64,000 nucleotides of DNA from Papilionanthe hookeriana x Papilionanthe teres (GCA_022702705.1 CM040434.1:55540953-55604952); one strand, 5' to 3'. Positions 33,818 through 45,372 are shown, counted from the stretch's first letter. Notes: generated by a model not told the origin, from the letters alone. Numbers and translations are program-made.

Positions 33818-34841
33818 CCGAATTCTAGTGTCTTGGTGTGTCTCTTGAGTCTTCTGTGTGTCTATTTTAGTGAGTCTGAGTGTGTTTGTTTATCATTAGT
33901 GAGTTTATTAGTTTAATTGAGTGCTATTTAGTTTTCTGTACTAGAAGGAAAAGTCAAAGGAACTTCAAGGAGTCTGCTTGGGGAGGAAATTAAGATAAGT
34001 ATCTTTGTTTATTGTTGTTGTTAACTTTAAATGAAATCCATACTTTGTTTTATTCCCATGCATTCTGAGTAGTTTTCTTAGTCTCTCCTTGTTTATGAAA
34101 ATTATGCGAATTGATGAAATTAAATAGAAGTACCTAATATATTAAAATAAATTGTGATAACTTTTACTTAAAACTTAATTTACTTTCAATCTGGCCAATT
34201 GAGTAGTTAAAATATGTTGAATTATCAACTATAGTAAAAAATTACATCCAATATTCAGGGAAGTCAAAAACCTTGGAAGGAGGGTGCAAATAAATAGGGA
34301 AATATTAATTATCAGATGTAGAATTGGAATTTTAGTGTGACAAACTAAAATATTCAATTTGGTCATATTGTTTGAGAGCTGAAGTGTAGATGTTAGCCCT
34401 CAGGTGAGGGGAACGTGGGAGCTCTAAAGTGGCAGCCAGTATCCTCCCAGCCTAGCCGCAGATTCAGTAATCAAACATAGGATTAGTCAATGTTCTTTGC
34501 ACTGGACCAAAGGGTAAAGAATAGGAATGCTCCTATTTGTCACAATACAATTTAAGAATTCTATTTAAAATCATCATTCACTTAATTTTCTAAAAAACAA
34601 GGAGAAAGATGTTTTTTCTGAATTATTTAAGTCAACTTTATTTCAAGCATTAGTTTACTTTAGTTTGCTTTAGTTACTTTAAATTTCCGTCTACAATATT
34701 AGTAAGTAATTCCTTTAAATTTAGCTGATAACAATTCGTTAAAAACTTCCCGTGGGATCGATAACCAGGACTCCACTTAGAGTGATGTATTACTTGATAC
34801 GATACGTATACTTGCTTAGAATCCACATTAAACATTCAATC

Positions 34842-34882
<41 letters not shown>

Positions 34883-34953
34883 GTGGAATCAAGTTATTGG
34901 TGCCGTTGTTATAAACATAAATTGCAAACATATTAAAAAGTGGGTCAAGTTTT

Positions 34954-34971
34954 TGGCGTCGTTGCCGGGGA
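34954..34971 (+). promoter_or_regulatory. A1 primer-binding site
   Basis: TGGCGTCGTTGCCGGGGA is nearly the common plant Ty3/gypsy PBS (TGGCGCCGTTGCCGGGGA), reported as complementary to a tRNA-Asp 3' end. One mismatch. A related TGGTGCCGTTG occurs about 65 bases upstream, still inside the LTR. Confidence 0.85.
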
Positions 34972-35029
34972 AGTAAAGAAATTATTTACTAGAGTAACAG
35001 ACTTTTTTAAATTTATTTTATAGAATTGT

Positions 35030-36762
35030 ATGCGAAAATTTGGAAACGAAAACTTAATACCTTACGATTCAGAATTAAAGTGTACAATTAAAAGAATTAG
35101 AAAACAAAAAAGAGAAATTATAAATTTAACACAAATGGCAAATATTCCTGAAAATAAAAATATCAATCAACCAAGACCATTACGAGATTATGCCAACCCT
35201 ACATTAGATGAAATTCATTTAACTATTCAAAACCCTGATGTAGCTGCTAATTCATTTGAACTTAAACCTGCAATTATCAAAATGGTACAAAATAATCAAT
35301 TTAGTGGTTCACCTACTGAAGATCCTAATTTACATCTTGCTAGTTTTTTTAGAACTATGTGCTACTTTCAAATATGAAGGAGTATCTAACGATGCTATTA
35401 GACTTAGACTTTTTCCTTTTTCTTTAAGGGATAAGGCTAAAATGTGGTTAAATTCGTTAGCACTTGGATCTATTAAAACTTGGGGAGAATTATCACAAAA
35501 ATTTCTTTCCAAATATTTTCCACCATCTAAAACTGCTAAGCTTAGAAATGATATAACTTCTTTTAGTCAGTTTGATGGAGAGTCTATATATGAAGCTTGG
35601 GAGAGATTTAAAGAACTTCTTAGAAAATGCCCACATCATGTGTTACCAGATTGGTTAATTATCCAAACTTTCTATAATGGATTAGTAGGATCTTTAAGAT
35701 CAATCATCGATCGTCTTACTTGGAGGATCATTAATGTCAAAACCATTTGATGATGCTTATGCACTAATTGAAGAAATGACAACCAATAATTTTCAATGGC
35801 CTGCTGATAGAATGAATCCGAAAAAGATAGCCAGTATTCATGAAAATGATGCAATATCTATGTTAGCTTCGCAAATCGCTGATGTATCTAAAAAATTAGA
35901 TCATTTTGGAATGAATTACTCGCAAATATATCGAAGAAAATTCATCCGGACAACTTATAGAATCCCGATCTCAATATGAAACTATTAATGCAATTAACAA
36001 CGGACCCAATAATCCTTATGCAAATTATTATAATCCTGGATGGAAAAATCATCCTAATTTTAATTGGAATAATAATATAACTAATCAACCATGGATGAAT
36101 AATATGACACAACCATTAGGAAATCCATCTAATCAAGGAAATCCTAATTATAAACCTAATTATCCACCTGGATTTAATAATAATAACCCACAATTTAAAG
36201 ACAAGAAATTATCAATAGAAGAATTAATATTAAATATGGGTCAACATTTACAAAATCAAGGAAATCAATTACAAATACAAGGAAACCAATTACAAAATCA
36301 AGGAACAGCTATCAAAAATATTGAAACTCAACTTGGACATATCGCTACAGCACTTAATAATAGAATACCTGGAACATTTCCTAGTAATGTGGAAATAAAT
36401 CCCAAAGACAAGGGAAATGAACAAATTAAAGCGAACAATTACAAAGTGGAAAAGAATTAGAACCTCAAATTCAGAAATAACTTGAAATTCAAAAAGAGGA
36501 AGTGGAAATTGAAATGGAAAAGAATCAACAAGATCCAAACTTAGAAAATCCTTTAATACCTATGAAAATTTCTGTTGAAAAACCTCCATCATCATTTCCT
36601 CAACGACTAATTCAACATAAAAAAGATAAACAATTTGCTAAATTCCTTGAACTTTTAAAAAAATTAACAATAAATATTCCTTTCATAGAAGCTTTAGAAC
36701 AGATGTCAAACAATGTAAAATTCATGAAAGATATTCTAAATAAAAAAAAAATTTACCGATAA
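35030..36762 (+). pseudogene. A1 gag
   Basis: ATG 35030 starts a frame with PYDSELKCTIKRIRKQKRE and NSFELKPAIIKMVQNNQF. The capsid-like domain is in the next frame: IRLRLFPFSLRDKAKMWL, TWGELSQKFLSKYFPPSKTA and ESIYEAWERFKELLRKCPHH, the usual Athila gag. Asn/Gln-rich sequence follows (36000-36330, with repeated NQLQ units), then a charged C-terminal part to 36762. At least four frameshifts or stops (about 35370, 35740, 35950, 36460) break it. Confidence 0.85.
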
Positions 36763-36766
36763 TGAA

Positions 36767-37240
36767 ATGGTCACACTTAATGAAGAGTGTAGTGCTATTA
36801 TTCAGAAAAAACTTCTTGAAAAATTAAAAGATCCTGGTAGTTTCACTATACCCTGCGCTATTGGAGAAAAAATCTATGGAAAAGCTTTGTGTGACTTAGG
36901 AGCAAGCATCAATCTAATGCCTCTATCAATTTTTAAAAGATTAGGATTGGGAGAAATTTCACCTACTTCGATAACTCTTCAGTTAGCTGATCGTTCTGTT
37001 ACTTATCCTAAGGGAGTTATTGAAGATGTATTAGTAAAAGTGGACAAATTTATCTTCCCTGTAGATTTTATTGTCTTAGATATGGAAGAAGATAAAGAAT
37101 TTCCTATCATTTTAGGAAGACCATTTTTAGCCACTGGAAAAGCTATGATTGATTTTCAGAAAGGAGAATTAACTATGAGAGTAAATGACCAAAAAGTTAC
37201 TTTTAATATTGCTAAATCATTTACAAAAAGAACATTTTAA
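36767..37240 (+). pseudogene. A1 aspartic protease
   Basis: Open frame of 157 codons with the active site CDLGASINLMPLSI (Asp-Leu-Gly, as usual in Athila), the hydrophobic IFPVDFIVLDM strand and ILGRPFLATG. The domain is intact. It ends in a shift at 37240, where the coding continues in the overlapping frame from 37185 towards RT. Confidence 0.85.
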
Positions 37241-38341
37241 GGAATATTATGAAGAAAAATTAGAAAAAGAAAATATTGAATTAATTGAAAAATTTGAGAT
37301 AAATGAAGAACTAGATTATATTCAAGAGAAATTTGAATTTTTTGATAACACTGAAAACACTGAAAAAAATATAGTTTCATCGATTATTAAACCTCCTGAA
37401 CTTGAGTTAAAAATGTTACCTAATCATTTAAAATATGCTTACTTAGGTAATTCTTCAACTCTACCAGTTATTATTTTATCTGAATTAAATGAATCTCAAG
37501 AACAAAAACTTTTAGATACATTAAAAAATATAAGAAAATTTTTGGTTGGACTTTAGCAGATATTAAAGGAATTAGTCCTTCAATTTGTATGCACGTAATT
37601 ATTTTAGATAATGAACATAAACCTAAAGCAGATCCACAAAGGAGATTTAATCCAATAATGAAAGAAGTAGTTAAAAAAGAAATTTTAAAATGGTTAGATA
37701 ATGATATTATATATCCTATTTCTTACAGTGCTTGGGTAAGCCCAATCCACTGTGTACCTAAGAAAGGAGGAGTGATTGTCAAAGCTAATGAAAATAATGA
37801 TCTTATCCCTATCAGACAAGTTACTGGATGACGAATATGCATTGATTATAGAAAATTAAACACGACCACCGGGAAAGATCACTTCCCTTTACCATTTCTA
37901 GACCGGATGTTAGATAGATTAGCCGGACATAAATATTTTTGTTTTTTATATGGATATGTCAGTTATCATCAAATACAAATTTCTCCTAAGGATCAAGATA
38001 AAACTACATTTACTAGTCCTTATGGAACTTTCACTTTTCGAAGAATGCCTTTTGGATTATGTAATGCACCTGCAACATTCCAAAGATGTATGATGTCTAT
38101 ATTTAGTAAATTAATTGATAATGGAATAGAAGTATTTATAGATGATTTCTCTGTATTTGGAACAACATTTTACACATGCTTAAGTCATCTTGAAAAAGTA
38201 TTTGAAGTATGTGAGAAAACTAACTTAGTTCTTAATTGGGAGAAATGTCAATTTATGGTTACAGGCGGCATTGTATTAGGGCATAAAATTTCGAAAAAAA
38301 GGCATGGAAGTAGACTCTGCAAAAATTCAAGTTATAGCTAA
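37241..38341 (+). pseudogene. A1 reverse transcriptase
   Basis: Pieces in two or more frames cover an N-terminal linker, DNDIIYPISYSAWVSPIHCV, a stop at 37829 (TGA replacing the Trp of VTGWRICIDYRKLN), then the palm: FGLCNAPATFQRCMM and VFIDDFSVFG with two catalytic Asp residues. The first catalytic Asp is lost: FCFLYGY where A2 has FCFLDGY. A shift near 38300 leads to the next frame (VDSAKIQVIAKLPPPT). Confidence 0.88.
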
Positions 38342-38960
38342 ATTACCACCTCCAACTACGGTGAAAGGGGTAAGAAGTTTTCTTGGACATGCTGGATTCT
38401 ACAAACGTTATATTAAAGATTTTTCAAAAATTACTAAACCTCTATGCCAACTTCTTGAAAAGGACAAGAAATTTGAATTTTACAACTGAAAACCTGAATG
38501 CTTTTGAATTATTAAAAGTTAAATTAATTACAGCACCTATAATAGTTTCACCTAACTGGGAGAAACCATTTGAGCTTATGTGTGATGCTAGTGATTATGC
38601 TATAGGAGCAGTTCTTGGGCAAAGATATGATAAGATTTTCAAAGTTATATATTATGCTAGTAAAACTCTAAATGATGCTGAAATAAATTATACGATTCAT
38701 CGAAAGAGAATTATTAGCAGTTGTATATGCTTTTAATAAATTTCGGCATTATCTAATATGAACTAAATGTATTGTACATACTGATCATTCTGCTATAAAA
38801 TATTTAATGCAAAAGAAAGATTCTAAACCAAGTTTAATCAGATGGATATTATTAATGCAAGAATTTAATTTTGAAATCATTAACAAAAAGGGAACTGATA
38901 ATCAAATTGTGGATCATTTATCAAGATTAGAAAATCATGAATTATCTGAAACTGATAATG
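38304..38960 (+). pseudogene. A1 RT thumb and RNase H
   Basis: KGVRSFLGHAGFYKRYIKDFS (RT connection) is followed after a shift by PFELMCDASDYAIGAVLGQ (first RNase H Asp), IYYASKTLNDAEINYT, a broken stretch around 38710-38760, and SLIRWILLMQEFNFEI with DNQIVDHLSRL. The order is that of the single Ty3 RNase H; no archaeal second RNase H is present, as expected for Athila. Confidence 0.85.
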
Positions 38961-38999
38961 AAATTTTAAACAGTTTTCCTGATGAACAATTTTATAACA

Positions 39000-40241
39000 T
39001 TAATGAGTTGAAAATACCTTGGTATGCTGATATAGTAAATTATATTGTAAGTGACATTTTACCACCCATATTAACTTTGAACAATAGAAAAAATTCATTC
39101 ACGATACTAAAACATACTTTTGGATGAACCATACTTATATAAGCAATGTAAGGATCTAATCATTAGAAGATGCGTACCTTATGAAGAAACTGAACCAATC
39201 ATTCAAAAATGTCATGACTCTGATTTTGGAGGACATTTTGGGACAGATAAAACTGCGTATAAAATTCTACAATCAGGATTCTACTGGCCTACTCTATTTA
39301 GAGATGTATATAGATATATAAAACCTGCAATAAATGCCAAAAAGTAGGCAACATATCAAGAAAAAATGAAATGCCTCTGAATTGGGAAACTCATATATAT
39401 TAGTAGCTGTTGATTATGTTTCCAAATGGATTGAAGCACAAGCTTTACCTAGGTGTGACGCTAAAAGTGTTTCAAAATTTTTAATGAAAAATATTTTTAC
39501 TAGATTTGGAATGTCGAGAGTGATTATCACTTACGAAGGAACTCATTTTAAAAACAAATATATTCACAAACTAGTAGAAAAATATAATATTATGCATAAG
39601 ATATCAACTACTTATCATCCACAAACTAGTGGATTAGCTGAAGTTTATAATCAAGAGATTAAGCGTATATTAGAAAAATCAGTAAACCCTAATAGATTAA
39701 GCTCGGTCTATAAGACTAGACAATCGCATTATGGGCATACAGGATCGCTTATAAAACTCCGATTGGAATGACTCCTTACAGGCTTATATATGGAAAAACT
39801 TGCCACTTACCAGTTGAATTAGAACATAAAGCATATTGGGCGATTAAAGAATTTAACTATAATTTGAAAAAAGCTGGTGAGAAGAGAATGTTGCAATTAA
39901 ATGAATTGAAAGAATTAAGAAACGAATCATATGATAATGATAGTATTTATAAAGAAAGAATGAAATTATGGCATGATCGGAAGATTAATCAGAGAAATTT
40001 TGAACCAAGACAAGAAGTTTTGCTTTATAATACTAGATTGAAATTATTTCCTAGGAAATTGAAATCTCGATGGTTAGGACCTTTCACCATAACTCAAATA
40101 TTTTCATATGGAACTATAGAAATTGAAGATCCAAAAACAGGACATAGATTTAAGGTAAACGGACATAGATTAAAACCATATTTCGAAGGTAGAAGACCAA
40201 AATTTAAAGAGATTTTAATGCTTACTGAACCTGATTACTAA
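39000..40241 (+). pseudogene. A1 integrase
   Basis: The zinc-finger part (CHDSDFGGHFGTDKTA) lacks a clean second Cys pair because of a shift near 39330. About 50 bases that encode the first catalytic Asp region in A2 (VWGLDFMGP) are deleted at about 39380. The second Asp is changed (ITYEGTHF; ITDGGSHF in A2). YHPQTSGLAEVYNQEIKRIL keeps the Glu. A last frame from 39768 gives MTPYRLIYGKTCHLPVELEH to RFKVNGHRLKPYFEG and ends at 40241. Confidence 0.88.
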
Positions 40242-40250
40242 TTGAATTAG

Positions 40251-40298
40251 GTCGGGCTGACGACGTTAAACCAAGCGCTTTATGGGAGGCAACCCATA
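40251..40298 (+). ncRNA. Conserved post-integrase motif with stem-loop (A1)
   Basis: GTCGGGCTGACGACGTTAAA, then AAGCGCTT, then TATGGGAGGCAACCCATA, a 6-bp perfect stem with the loop AGGCAA (40281-40298). It starts about 10 bases after the integrase stop. Confidence 0.6.
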
Positions 40299-40455
40299 GT
40301 AGTCTTTTATTTTAATTATCTGCAAATTAGTGCGTCTATATTATTAAAACAAATCTTACTACTCAATTTTTTATAAGAATCATCACAAAGTTGAACCTAT
40401 ATGATGAGATCAGAAAATATTCGGGCCAGAGCGAAATTGGACAATTTTACGAAAT

Positions 40456-40563
40456 CTCGCCGACGGCGAGGTCGATTCTCGCCGGCAATGAGATCTCGTG
40501 CAAAATTTAAGTCAGCTCTATAATTAGCTCACCGACGGCGAGAAACTTCCCGCTGACGGCGAG
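40456..40563. repeat. Palindromic tag cluster before ORFa of A1
   Basis: Units start at 40456 (perfect CTCGCCGACGGCGAG), 40478, 40528 and 40549 (22, 50, 21). The cluster lies between the integrase stem-loop and ORFa. Confidence 0.9.
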
Positions 40564-40707
40564 GTTGTTGAAAATTTGGTTTCTTACAGATTTTTCGTGC
40601 GGTTTTGGACGAATCTAAGCCATTTATTCGTAGGAAACTATCCCAAATCCAAATTTTCACTGTTTTCTTCCTTAGAAACGACTAGAGACTAATCCTTTCG
40701 ATCCGAA

Positions 40708-41864
40708 ATGGCCACCAAACTCTTAGTACCACAAAAACTGAAGTTTTCAGCCGAAGAAAATTCGTCAGTTCGGAGGCGCAGCGTATCTTCAACAAAGGCT
40801 TGATGAAGAAAAGACTTATTAAAGAAAGAGGAGTTGTTAACAGAAGAGTAGAGAATTACACTACAAAAATAAAAGAAATGATCGCACAGCGGCATTGGGA
40901 GGTATTTTGTTATACGACATCTGCTGTAGTTATTCCAGCAGTTAAAGAGTTTTACTCTAATTTACATGTGATCAACAATGGAAATGTCTACGTCAGAGGA
41001 AGATGGGTAACATTTACTCCTTCAAGGGTAAATGAATTATTTTCTATAGAAAATACATCTGTTTGTCATTATTCCAACTTTGTGCCTTCAAGATACAATA
41101 TGAACGAGATCTATAGATATCTGACAGACGAACCTGATGATTGGGAGTTACGCGAAGACGGGTATGTTAGTTTTTCTGCATCACTTCTTAACCCTGTCTC
41201 GAAGCATTGGCATTTCTTTATATCATCAAAATTATTACCTACTATGAGGGTAAATAAAGTTTCAAAGGAATGTGCTATTTTAAACTATTGTATTCAAATT
41301 GGACTACCTATCGATGTTGGATCAATAATAGTAAAGTCTGCATTAGGATTGATTGTGCATGGGACAGTGCATGGACTTGGACACCCATCAACTATATTTG
41401 CTTTATGCAGTCAGTACCAAGTTTCTTGTGAGGCTTGGGAAAAAGTACTTTTACCATGGAAACCACTGGATCTTACTGATATGTTTCCAACTTTGGATAA
41501 CAATGATGAGATTACCATTATTTCTGACAAAGCATCACAGAACAATCCTTTAGCAAGGCCCTTTACTAATAAAACTGATTTCATTCTGAAGAAGATTAAA
41601 GGATTGGAGAAAGAATTGCAAAATGTGATGAATTCCATAGAAAATATCTCTGATATGTTTGATCACATTGATTGGAGAATGAAGGAGCACTTTAATCATA
41701 CTAGACATATGGAGGCCAGTTTTATTCATCTACTAAGACAGAAAGGATGGATTAATGAAGAATCTACTGCAGAATTCCCTTTCAGATCTTTCTATAATTT
41801 ATTTGTGCACCTGCGTCGCATCAGAAATATCAGAGAAGATGTTAGTTCAGACACTGAAGAGTAG
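40708..41864 (+). pseudogene. A1 ORFa (Athila 3' ORF)
   Basis: About 385 codons. ATG 40708 aligns with the A3 start, but one base is missing before 40750, so the first codons are out of frame with the rest; from about 40750 the frame is open to the TAG at 41862. Domain blocks: FSRRKFVSSEAQRIFNK, LIKERGVVNRR, VVIPAVKEFYSNL, YVRGRWVTFTPSRVN, NYCIQIGLPIDVGSIIVKSA, LGHPSTIFALCSQ, then a coiled coil (ILKKIKGLEKELQNVMNSI) and an aromatic-acidic tail. No signal peptide or membrane segment was seen, which argues against an envelope role. Function unknown. Confidence 0.88.
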
Positions 41865-42262
41865 GAAAGATTCCTATGTTTATGTCATATATTTGTGTAT
41901 ATATGTGTTGATTTGGATTTAGGTTTTATTATGAGTCAAACTTTGATTTGATCATCTCAGAATTGATGAGATTTTATGTAATTGTTATGTTTCAGCATTT
42001 AGAGTGTTGTGGTGTGGATTACGATGCTAAGTATTATGGATTTGAACATTTAAGTTAAGTATGTGTTAAGTTGTTAGTGTAAAATTTGTAAGTCTCATGG
42101 ATTTCATATATAAAGTTATATTGTTTGTCTTGTGTGAACTATTTGTGAGTTTAAGTATTTAATCTTCATACTATTATTAAATTAAGTGATCGGAAGATTG
42201 ATTAAAGGAAAATCGAGGTTAAAAATGATTAACAAATTTCAAAAATTTAAAAATTTTGGGAT
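41865..42262 (+). other. Spacer between A1 ORFa and the ORFb promoter module
   Basis: AT-rich, T/G-rich (many TTTG and TTGT words). No gene seen. Probably the ORFa 3' UTR. Confidence 0.5.
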
Positions 42263-42389
42263 CTCGCCGACAGCGAGAAAACCCGCTAACAGCGAGACCG
42301 ATCTCTCCGACGGCGGATTTTTCCCAAAACTTATGCCTTATCAAATTAATTAGCTCGCCAACGGCAAGAAAAATCTCGCCGACAGCTAG
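42263..42389. repeat. Palindromic tag cluster before ORFb of A1
   Basis: Five units start at 42263, 42282, 42303, 42354 and 42375 (19, 21, 51, 21). A TATTTAT box follows at 42428. Confidence 0.88.
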
Positions 42390-42540
42390 ATCGCGAAAAG
42401 ACCTATATTTGACCGGTCAACCGACACTATTTATCATCCCTTTCCTCAAATTTTCCAAAAAAAAAACGACCTAGGGCTTGAGAGATCTCAGATTTGAAGT
42501 GATTTCAAGACTTTTTGACACCAGATTTCATCTTCTCTCG

Positions 42541-42742
42541 GTAAGAGCTTCACTCCTATGCCAAAATTTTTTATTTTCACCATGGATTTCTTCTACATTG
42601 GGAAATTTTGGAAAAATTCGAAATGTGGAGAAATTACTTGGAAGAAATCCATGGAGATTGATTTAAATCGATTTTAGATGTTGTAGGAAGCCATCTTATT
42701 AATATTTGGAAGTTTAGTTAGAATTTTTTGTGATTTTTATAG
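42541..42742 (+). other. Predicted intron in the 5' UTR of A1 ORFb
   Basis: Donor CG|GTAAGAGC, T-rich body, acceptor TTTTTATAG nine bases before ATG 42752; 202 bases. Matches the introns predicted at 28887-29083 and 54985-55193. Confidence 0.55.
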
Positions 42743-42751
42743 ATCGAACGA

Positions 42752-43936
42752 ATGGCTCCTCGACAAAAATGAAGAGTGGATTACGACACTGACCGATTCA
42801 TCAATGCACGAGCGCAAAATCGATATTTTGAAAATATTCAAGGAAGGAAGTGCATTGCGGATCGAGTTTTCAAGAATCCAGGAGGAGAAGTGGAGCGAGT
42901 TATAAAGGAACAAGGATGGGAAAACATTTGTTATGTTTCATATAGAGCAGCTGTGGAAATAGTAAAAGAATTCTATGCAGAATTTGACGCAATCGAGGAT
43001 GCACCGGTAAAGGTACGAGGATTTATGGTTGAATTCGAGTCTTTGCAAGAATAAACTTGTTCTATGAAGTTTGTGATCTACATACTAGCGAGTATGATAC
43101 TTTCAGTACTACGGAAGGACCTCTAGAAGAAGTTATAGACTTTCTCACTGACGGGAAAGGAGTTTGGAAGATTAAGCAGCGGGATAGGGTAAATTTCCCT
43201 CTTTCTATGTTAAATGCAATCTCTAAAGCCTGGCATTATTTTATTTGCTCTACATTGTTACCCACTTATCACCATAGTGAGGTAACAAGAGATAGAGCAA
43301 TTCTAAACTTCTGCATTCAGAACAATAGGAGCATCAACATAGGTAACATTATTTATAGAAATATTTTAGCCACTGCTCGAAGTGAGAGTGGAGGAGGATT
43401 GGGACATCCTGGTTTGATTTTGCACTCTGCCAACTCTCTGGAGTTGAGGCCAGAGAAGATGAGGAATGGATAGAGCCCATGAAACCTATCACTCCCACCA
43501 ATATTAAGACTTATGAATCCCATGAGGGATGGAGATCAGGAACGAGGAGTTACATGCCTTCATCAAGTAGAGATATCTCCTCTACCAGTTATGATCCTCC
43601 TCAGCCCACCACCCCTGCCCTCAAGATCTGATGAATGAGTTAACCTTGAGTAGAAGAAGTTTTGAGCAGTTTGGAGAAACTATGGAGAGAAGATTTGATT
43701 ATCTGGATCACAGAATTGATGGATTAGAAAGAAGACATGATTACGATAGAGAATATCTCCAGCGTCATTCAGAATATGAATTTGCCTACTACAAAGCTGA
43801 ACGTCGCTATAGGAGTGGTGATTTAGATGTTGTCTTTCCTTAGTGCCCACGCTATTCACAGTACCAGCCTGCTCAACCTTCTCAGCTTGGAGATCAGGGA
43901 GATGACATAGCTTGGGATTTTAATGCAGAAGATTAG
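42752..43936 (+). pseudogene. A1 ORFb (second Athila 3' ORF)
   Basis: ATG 42752 is followed by a stop after six codons (TGA; CGA would restore Arg), then the frame from 42776: RFINARAQNRYFENIQGRKC, AAVEIVKEFYAEF, VKVRGFMVEF. A break near 43054, then CDLHTSEYDTF, VNFPLSMLNAISKAWHYFI, NFCIQNNRSINIGN, GGGLGHPGLILHS, a shift near 43470, and a helical C-terminal part (FGETMERRFDYLDHRI) with the stop near 43936. Same family as ORFa but with a different, basic start and a Tyr/Arg-rich end. Function unknown. Confidence 0.8.
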
Positions 43937-45019
43937 AGCTTTTGTTTAGTTTACTTAGTTTGTTTAAATTTGTTGTTTTGAAAACTTTATTATTTTGTGT
44001 GTAATATTTCAGTACTTTCTGTGGACTATGGACTTGGTATGTTTGTTTGTTTGCTTGAGCCGTGATATTAGAATTCTTATGTGTGTTAAATTAGTTTGCA
44101 ATTTTTTTTATATATATAGGATGTTAGTTTAAAGTTTTTATAAGTTATGAATGTTAAACATTGTTTAGGATGTTTTAATATGTTTTATAGATTAGTTGAT
44201 TGTATGTGTAGTAATAGATTAAGTTTTCAATTGTTATGTTTGATACTTATTTTAAAAATTTTCATCCCTGCACTTTCTTTAAATATTATATATGTGTGGA
44301 AGAATACTAACAGTACGAGTTACGTAAGTATAAAAAAGCCTGCAAAAATTTCAAAGAAAAGAAATACCTAAAGCTCGAAAGGTATGATAAATTTTACTAT
44401 ATACTTTCCCTTTTTCATTATTTAGTATAGATAGAAAAATTTAAGTTTGGGGGAAGGTAAAAATACAAATTTAATTATTAAAATTGTTCTCAATTTCTAT
44501 TTTCAAAAATTAGTATTAAATGATTTTCTATAAGTAGTTTTTCAATTCAATTAACATGAATTACTTTATCTAATTATTATATAAAGTTAAATAAAATGTT
44601 TCTAATACTTCAGTTAATTAATGGAATAAGATATTTACTTAAAATGAATAAGAATATAGTAAACTATTTAAAGTAAGGAAAACTATATTCTAAAAATTAA
44701 AAATTCTTAAGTATTTAAGTGATAAAGAAATAATAGAAACTCAATGAAGTAAAAGCTATGAAATATATATAAGCAAGGAAATAATTTTAAGTTTCAAAAT
44801 TTAGGAAGAGAAATTGAAGTTCAAAATTATTAACAGGCTATCCAGATACAGTAATCCTCACTTGAAAAAGAAAAAGGATTGAAAATCAATCCAAAAAGAA
44901 AAAGAAAAAAAAAGAAAGAAAAAGAAAAATATAAGTGAGGAGAAGCTTGAGGAGATGCCTTATCAAAATTGAGCTTGATGGATTCAACCTAAAAGGTAGA
45001 ACTTAATTATATTTCTAAA

Positions 45020-45061
<42 letters not shown>

Positions 45062-45372
45062 TATTAGTATTTTACTAAATAGTGTTTTCTTGAACTTCCT
45101 ATCATCTAAATATCTTAAGTAATTTACTCTTTTAAATATAGTCATTCCTGAAATAAATAGAAAACTAGAAATCTTAAACCTGATAACTAGATAATCTTAT
45201 ATCTATAAAGTTAATTTAATTACTTAGAAATATTTCTATTCAACTTTACTATAATATTATTTAAATTTAATTCATAGTTTATCTGAATTGAAAAATTCTA
45301 TTACAGAAATCATTACTTTTATTTAGTATTAAAATTACTTGAGGACAAATAATAATTAAGTTTGGGGGATTT
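43937..45372 (+). other. A1 3' UTR with two PPT-like sites
   Basis: AT-rich, no gene. PPT-like AAGTTTGGGGGAAGG at about 44444-44458 and AAGTTTGGGGGATTT at 45358-45372, the latter directly before the LTR. An (AT)n tract is at 45021-45057. Confidence 0.75.
44819..44960 (+). other. Conserved 3' UTR block with purine tract (A1)
   Basis: GTTCAAAATTATTAACAGG, GGCTATCC..GTAATCC, then AAAAAG-type purines and GTGAGGAGAAGCTTGAGG. See 30983-31131 for the A3 copy. Confidence 0.7.

Larger units (their letters stand above)
33374..34947 (+). mobile_element. A1 5' LTR
   Basis: Contains the palindromic cluster, a TATA box within the inverted repeat CCTCTATAAATAGAGG (33802-33817), a GATAAGTATC block near 33993, the conserved CCGTGGGATCGATAACC and GTATTACTTGATACG segments near 34750-34810, and an (AT)n tract at 34843-34878. 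The end TGGGTCA at 34947 lies six bases before the PBS. Confidence 0.92.

Noticed and set aside
40708..41864. ORFa as a retroviral envelope protein
   Set aside because: No signal peptide, transmembrane segment or fusion-peptide-like stretch can be seen.
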